From: JAFAXD01 sp035472475
GTDB taxonomy: Bacteria > Pseudomonadota > Alphaproteobacteria > Rhizobiales > Xanthobacteraceae
NCBI GenBank assembly: GCA_035472475.1
Contig: DATIPA010000068.1
Span: 1-64,000 of the forward strand
Length of the DNA: 64,000 bases
Reading direction: 5' to 3'
The notes below the pieces were generated by a model. It saw nothing but the letters and a program-made list of their open reading frames with translations. It ran no database searches and was not told where the DNA came from. Below are positions 60,143 to 64,000 of this stretch, piece by piece. Position 1 is the first letter of the stretch. Each line of letters begins with the position of its first letter. The translations under genes and the position numbers were made by a program.

Positions 60143-60415
60143 TTATTCGGCCGCGGCCTCCGTCATCGGAACAACGGTTACGAAGGTGCGGCCTTTGGCT
60201 TTGGTGCGGTATTGGACGCGACCGTCGATCAGTGCGAACAGCGTGTGATCCTTGCCAACGCCGACGTTCTCACCCGGGTGCCACTGGGTGCCGCGTTGGC
60301 GCACGATAATGTTGCCGGCAAGACAACGCTCGCCGCCAAAAAGCTTCACGCCCAGGCGCTGGCCGGCCGAGTCGCGCCCGTTGCGCGACGATCCGCCCGC
60401 CTTTTTGTGTGCCAT
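60143..60415 (-). CDS. rpmA: 50S ribosomal protein L27
   Basis: 90-residue large-subunit protein. AHKKAGGSSRNGRDSAGQRLGVK is the family N-terminus, followed by IIVRQRGTQWHPGENVG and GKDHTLFALIDG. The N-terminal Met-Ala-His start has no extended leader peptide as found in Firmicutes. Follows rplU on the same strand. Confidence 0.97.
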   Translation of the reverse strand: MAHKKAGGSSRNGRDSAGQRLGVKLFGGERCLAGNIIVRQRGTQWHPGENVGVGKDHTLFALIDGRVQYRTKAKGRTFVTVVPMTEAAAE

Positions 60416-60487
60416 CTGGGTCTCCTGGTTCGATCTAGGGTCTAGCTCAGCTTTGTGACGAAATCATCACGAATCCGCGCATCGCGG

Positions 60488-60901
60488 CTACGCTTCGGCC
60501 GTCGACGAAGCGTCTGCTTCCGGGGTCTTGCTCTCGGCTGCGGGTTTCGCCTTCCGCTTGCGCTTGGGTTTTGCGTCCTGCGACGGTTTCTTGCCGTCGG
60601 TCAGGATCTCGGTGATGCGGATCAGCGTGAATTCCGCTCGAAAGCCTCGCTTTCTGCGTGAATTCTTGCGCCGGCGCTTCTTGAACGCGATCACCTTCGG
60701 GCCGCGGCTGTGCTCGACCACTTCGGCCGCGACGCTGGCGCCCGGTACCGGATTGCCGACGACCGGTGTATCCCCGCCCACCATCAGCACGTTGGTGAGC
60801 GCGACGATCGTGCCCGGCTCGCCCTCGAGCCGTGCAACCTTCAGCTTGTCGTCCGGGGCGACGCGGTACTGCTTGCCGCCGGTTTTGATGACTGCGAACA
60901 T
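60488..60901 (-). CDS. rplU: 50S ribosomal protein L21
   Basis: 137-residue large-subunit protein starting MFAVIKTGGKQYRV. AFKKRRRKNSRRKRGFRAEFT-type basic sequence is characteristic, and a Lys/Arg/Ala/Pro-rich C-terminal tail (KPKRKRKAKPAAESK) extends the E. coli length by about 34 residues. The ATG at 60901 was chosen because upstream in-frame sequence (to 61015) is not ribosomal. Confidence 0.96.
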   Translation of the reverse strand: MFAVIKTGGKQYRVAPDDKLKVARLEGEPGTIVALTNVLMVGGDTPVVGNPVPGASVAAEVVEHSRGPKVIAFKKRRRKNSRRKRGFRAEFTLIRITEILTDGKKPSQDAKPKRKRKAKPAAESKTPEADASSTAEA

Positions 60902-61179
60902 TTTTGCCTCGCGTTCGAGCCCGGTGCTCGGACGAATCCGGACCGGCTTTTTGACAGTCGGGGTTTCGGTTTTGCGCTTGGCCGCATTTGCGGCCAAAAC
61001 AAAGAGGCGGGCCAAAAGACCCGCGCTATGCGGGGGTTATGGCGATCCGGATACCGATTGTCAAGGAAGGGCAGGTCGATCCGGCTCTGCTGCCCGTGCG
61101 TCCACAGGACGGGTCGGTAGCGGATTTCATTGGTCGTTCAATCGGGGCTAAACCGGAACGGTAGAAATCGAAGAGCCTT

Positions 61180-62976
61180 ATGGGACCGCTCGACACCGTC
61201 AGCCTCTCCATTCTGCTTGGCTCCGCCCTGATGCTCGCCGGCATTCTGTCGAGCCTCGTTGCCATGCGCTTCGGGGCGCCGCTGCTGCTTGTCTTTCTCA
61301 TCCTCGGTATGGCGGGCGAAGTCGGCCTCGGCATCAAGTTCGACGACGTGCGCACGGCCTATCTGGTCGGATCGGTCGCGCTCGCGCTCATCCTGTTTGA
61401 CGGCGGGCTGCGCACGCGTTTGACGACCTTCCGCAGCGTGCTCGGGCCCGCGCTGACCCTGGCAACGGTCGGCGTCCTGATCAGCGCGGTGCTCATGGCT
61501 CCATTCGCCCACTATGCGCTTGGGCTCGGCTGGAAGGAATCGGTGCTGGTCGGTGCCATGGTGGCCTCGACCGACGCGGCCGCGGTCTTCTTCCTTATTC
61601 ACGCGCGCGGCCTGCGGCTGCGGCCGCGTGTCAGCGCCACCCTCGAAGTCGAGTCCGGCACCAATGATCCGTTCGCGATCTTTCTCACGTTGACGCTGGT
61701 GCAAATCCTGCTCATCGCGGGAGAACCCTGGTGGGAGCCGCTGTTGAGCCTCGCCGGCAAAGGCCTCGGCGGCGCCGTGATCGGCTTTGCGGGCGGGCGC
61801 GCCACCGTCTGGGCGCTCAATCGGCTCGGCCTCGCGCAAGGCCTGCACGCGCCGTTTGTTGCGACCAGCGTGCTGGTGGTCTTCGCGCTGAGCGAAACAG
61901 TCGATGCGTCCGGCTTTCTGGCGGTCTATGTCGCCGGGCTTGTCGTCGGCAACCGGCCGACCCGCGCGCACAACACCATCGTCGTCTTTTTTGACGCCGC
62001 GACCTGGCTCGCGCAGATCGTGATGTTCGTGCTGCTCGGTTTGTTGGCTCCGCCGGAGCGCCTCCTGCAGCATGTTCTGCCGGGTCTCATTGTCGCGCTT
62101 GGCTTGATGCTGCTGGCGCGGCCGGCTGCGGTTTTTGCGTGCCTGGCGCCATTCCGCTTCTCGCGGCGCGAAAAGCTGTTCATATCCTGGGTCGGCCTGC
62201 GCGGTGCGGTTGGGATTTTTCTCGCCTCGATTCCGTTGCTGGTCGGGATGCCGAACGCGCAACTCTATTTCGATGTCGGGTTCGTGGTGGTGCTGGTGTC
62301 GCTCGCCGCCCAGGGCTGGACGATCACGCCGGCGGCGCGATGGCTGCACATCGCGCTCCCGCATCACGACCCGCCGCCGCGCCGCGTCGAGCTCGACCTG
62401 CCGGGCCAGCTTGCGCAGGAGCTCGTCGGCTACAGCATCGGACATGACAATCCGTACCTGCGCCGCCACCTGATGCCGTCGTGGGCCAAACCGATGCTGG
62501 TCGTGCGCAACGAAGAGGTGCTGAGCAGCGAAGAAGCCGGTGCGATCCGCGAAGGCGATCATCTCTATCTGCTGGCGCCGCCCGAGAAGGCGCAGGCGCT
62601 TGACCGCTTCTTCGTCGACATGCCGCCGCCGATCGCGCCCGACCCGCGGCTCTTGGGCGACTTCTTTGTCCCCGGTAGCGCGACCCTCGGCACGCTCGCG
62701 GAAATCTACGGGCTCGAGATAAGGCCCGATGAGACCGACACCTCACTCGCCGAACACTTCGGTCACCGGTTTGGTACGCGTGTCCATCAGGGGGACGTGC
62801 TGCCGCTCGGAGCGATCGCGCTTGTCGCCCATACGGTCAGCGACGGTCGCGTGACCAACGTCGGCCTGCGCCTCGCGGAGCCGGATCCGGACGTATCCGA
62901 CGTCGTAACGCACGGGCGACGCGTGCTGCGGCGGTGGATCCGATCTGTGCGCCGATTACGGCCTCGATCCAAATAA
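61180..62976 (+). CDS. Cation/proton antiporter (CPA1, NhaP2/CvrA-like)
   Basis: 598 residues: a 12-13 helix antiporter domain (about 1-395) and a cytosolic regulatory part with a TrkA-C-like domain (about 440-590). Membrane motifs include VASTDAAAVFFL, with the Asp pair needed for transport, and LEVESGTNDPFAIFLTL. GLRGAVGIFLASIPLL is a family hallmark. NhaP2/CvrA relatives exchange K+ or Na+ for H+. The 278 bases upstream are the rplU promoter side; no other gene is seen there. Confidence 0.92.
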   Translation: MGPLDTVSLSILLGSALMLAGILSSLVAMRFGAPLLLVFLILGMAGEVGLGIKFDDVRTAYLVGSVALALILFDGGLRTRLTTFRSVLGPALTLATVGVLISAVLMAPFAHYALGLGWKESVLVGAMVASTDAAAVFFLIHARGLRLRPRVSATLEVESGTNDPFAIFLTLTLVQILLIAGEPWWEPLLSLAGKGLGGAVIGFAGGRATVWALNRLGLAQGLHAPFVATSVLVVFALSETVDASGFLAVYVAGLVVGNRPTRAHNTIVVFFDAATWLAQIVMFVLLGLLAPPERLLQHVLPGLIVALGLMLLARPAAVFACLAPFRFSRREKLFISWVGLRGAVGIFLASIPLLVGMPNAQLYFDVGFVVVLVSLAAQGWTITPAARWLHIALPHHDPPPRRVELDLPGQLAQELVGYSIGHDNPYLRRHLMPSWAKPMLVVRNEEVLSSEEAGAIREGDHLYLLAPPEKAQALDRFFVDMPPPIAPDPRLLGDFFVPGSATLGTLAEIYGLEIRPDETDTSLAEHFGHRFGTRVHQGDVLPLGAIALVAHTVSDGRVTNVGLRLAEPDPDVSDVVTHGRRVLRRWIRSVRRLRPRSK

Positions 62977-62994
62977 ATATTGTACTTGCGCAAC

Positions 62995-63042
62995 GCATGA
63001 TCTCGAAACGTGGCCACCGGTTTTTTAGAAAAGATCATGCTC
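62995..63042. repeat. GAGCATGATC palindromic repeat, copy 3 (diverged)
   Basis: GCATGATCTCGAAACGTGG then CACCGGTTTTTTAGAAAAGATCATGC. Same layout as the other two copies with several mismatches in the inner arm (CTCGAAA for CCCGAAA). Lies between the antiporter and the GMC gene on the same strand, in a position to affect both mRNAs. Confidence 0.75.
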
Positions 63043-63068
63043 AAACAAAAAGGTGGAGAACGGCGACC

Positions 63069-64000
63069 ATGTCGGACCCCAACGTCAAGGCAGTCGAAGG
63101 CGACTACGACTACATCATCGTCGGCGCTGGCTCGGCCGGCTGCGTGCTCGCCAACCGGCTGTCCGCCGATCCGGGCAAACGCGTGCTGCTGCTGGAAGCG
63201 GGGGAGGATGACGACTGGATCTGGTTTCACATCCCGGTCGGCTATCTGTTCGCGATCGGCGATCCGCGCTCCGACTGGATGTTCCGCACCGAGCCGGACG
63301 AAGGGCTCAACGGGCGCAGCCTCGCCTATCCGCGCGGCAAGGTGATCGGCGGCTCGTCCGCCATCAACGCCATGATCTACATGCGCGGGCAGGCCGCCGA
63401 CTACGATCATTGGCGCCAGCTCGGGCTCACCGGCTGGGCCTGGAGCGACGTGCTGCCGATCTTCAAACAGCACGAGCATCATTTTCTCGGGGCAGGTCCA
63501 CATCACGCCGTCGGCGGCGAATGGCGCATCGAAGCACCGCGCGTGAGCTGGGAGCTGCTCAAGGAGTTTCGCAAGGCGGCCGCGGAAGCCGGCATCAAGC
63601 CGATCGACGATTTCAACACCGGCGAAAACGAAGGTTCGTGCTATTTCCACGTCAACCAGAAGTTCGGGCGGCGCTGGTCGGCGGCGCGCGGCTTCCTCAA
63701 GCCGGTGCTTAATCGGGCAAACCTGCGGCTCGAAACCGGTTGTCTCGTTGCGGGCATCGATTTTGCGGGCAATCGCGCCGTCGGCGTGCGTTGGCGCCAG
63801 GACGGCGATCATCTCAGCGCCCGCTGCCGCGGCGAAGTGATCCTGGCGGCCGGCTCGCTTGGCTCGATTCAGCTTCTGCTGCTGTCGGGCGTGGGACCCG
63901 GCGCGCACCTGCGCGACTTTGCGATTGCGCTCGTGGCCGACAAGCCCGGGGTCGGCCAAAACCTGCAGGACCATCTGCAGCTTCGTCTCATATATAAAGT
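63069..64000 (+). CDS. GMC-family oxidoreductase (choline dehydrogenase-like), 3' end outside window
   Basis: About 310 residues visible. The FAD site YDYIIVGAGSAGCVLANRLS is the GMC N-terminus, followed by VLLLEAGEDDDW, YPRGKVIGGSSAINAMIYMRG (GMC signature 1: GGSSAINAM), and AAGSLGSIQLLLLSGVGPG (signature 2, near residue 270). Substrate unknown; the family oxidises alcohols such as choline, sorbose or polyethylene glycols. The C-terminal catalytic His pair lies outside the window. ATG 63069 follows the diverged repeat and AAAGGTGGAG. Confidence 0.93.
   Translation, partial: MSDPNVKAVEGDYDYIIVGAGSAGCVLANRLSADPGKRVLLLEAGEDDDWIWFHIPVGYLFAIGDPRSDWMFRTEPDEGLNGRSLAYPRGKVIGGSSAINAMIYMRGQAADYDHWRQLGLTGWAWSDVLPIFKQHEHHFLGAGPHHAVGGEWRIEAPRVSWELLKEFRKAAAEAGIKPIDDFNTGENEGSCYFHVNQKFGRRWSAARGFLKPVLNRANLRLETGCLVAGIDFAGNRAVGVRWRQDGDHLSARCRGEVILAAGSLGSIQLLLLSGVGPGAHLRDFAIALVADKPGVGQNLQDHLQLRLIYK

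Noticed and set aside
61138..62562. 474-codon antisense frame under the antiporter gene
   Set aside because: Highly charged, low-complexity Arg/Gln/Glu sequence as expected from reverse reading of membrane helices.

Overview
The window is a 64 kb stretch of GC-rich chromosome from an alphaproteobacterium, almost certainly of the order Hyphomicrobiales (Rhizobiales) and most like the Bradyrhizobium / Rhodopseudomonas / Xanthobacteraceae side of that order. The evidence is the gene order (ffh-rpsP-rimM-trmD-rplS then leuC/leuD; dapF-mtaB-ftsY-yciB; rplU-rpmA-GNAT-obgE-proB; sdhCDAB), order-specific families (DUF3551, a BA14K tail, a tricarboxylate-type receptor) and two families of intergenic palindromic repeats. 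It is mainly ordinary core chromosome. I see no prophage, integron, CRISPR array, transposase, toxin-antitoxin pair or recognisable defence island.

Layout. 1-2.4 kb: tail of an RND-type efflux operon (outer-membrane lipoprotein, then adaptor, running off the left edge). 2.8-3.7 kb: bacterioferritin and its ferredoxin. 3.9-8.2 kb: a 6PGDH-like dehydrogenase, a TerB-like protein, then SDR, class I glutamine amidotransferase and a metal-ligand-poor M24 protein. 8.2-9.8 kb: MFS exporter and tRNA-Ala(CGC). 9.9-11.4 kb: YggT, YggU (DUF167) and FolD, translationally coupled. 11.4-20.8 kb: miscellaneous enzymes and secreted proteins, TypA, a Tat-exported oxalate-decarboxylase-like bicupin and a PhoD phosphatase. 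21-25.4 kb: yciB, ftsY, mtaB and dapF on the minus strand with an rluA-type gene placed antiparallel inside the block. 26.3-30 kb: ffh and the ribosomal/tRNA-modification operon. 30.1-39.3 kb: leuC, leuD, asd and leuB interspersed with a CoA-ester lyase, a beta carbonic anhydrase and small secreted proteins. 39.4-45 kb: MFS, cupin, a sulfite-oxidase-fold molybdoenzyme with its cytochrome b, a fasciclin protein, RidA and mesaconyl-CoA hydratase. 45.1-51.7 kb: Kup, a LysR regulator and sdhCDAB. 51.7-56 kb: Bug-type receptor, VOC protein, argG, an HCCA-isomerase-like protein and two tandem DUF3551 genes. 56-61 kb: proB, obgE, GNAT, rpmA and rplU with a DoxX gene inserted antiparallel. 61.2-64 kb: cation/proton antiporter and the start of a GMC oxidoreductase.

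Together these genes supply leucine, lysine/threonine (asd, dapF), arginine (argG) and proline (proB) precursors, one-carbon folate metabolism, complex II of the TCA/respiratory chain, protein targeting (Ffh, FtsY), translation, K+ uptake and efflux, and iron storage.

The observations most worth a second look are: two closely spaced CTAG-bounded long palindromes at 58.9-59.1 kb; an M24 peptidase homologue lacking most metal ligands; a DUF3551 gene whose only well-placed start is ATC; perfect inverted repeats in the ridA/mch and lysR/sdhC intergenic regions; a molybdoenzyme with both Tat and lipobox features next to a cytochrome b; and a TGCAAAA heptamer recurring four times in the bfd-bfr locus. 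None of these is strong evidence for an entirely new system. All similarity statements come from reading motifs and family knowledge, not from database searches.
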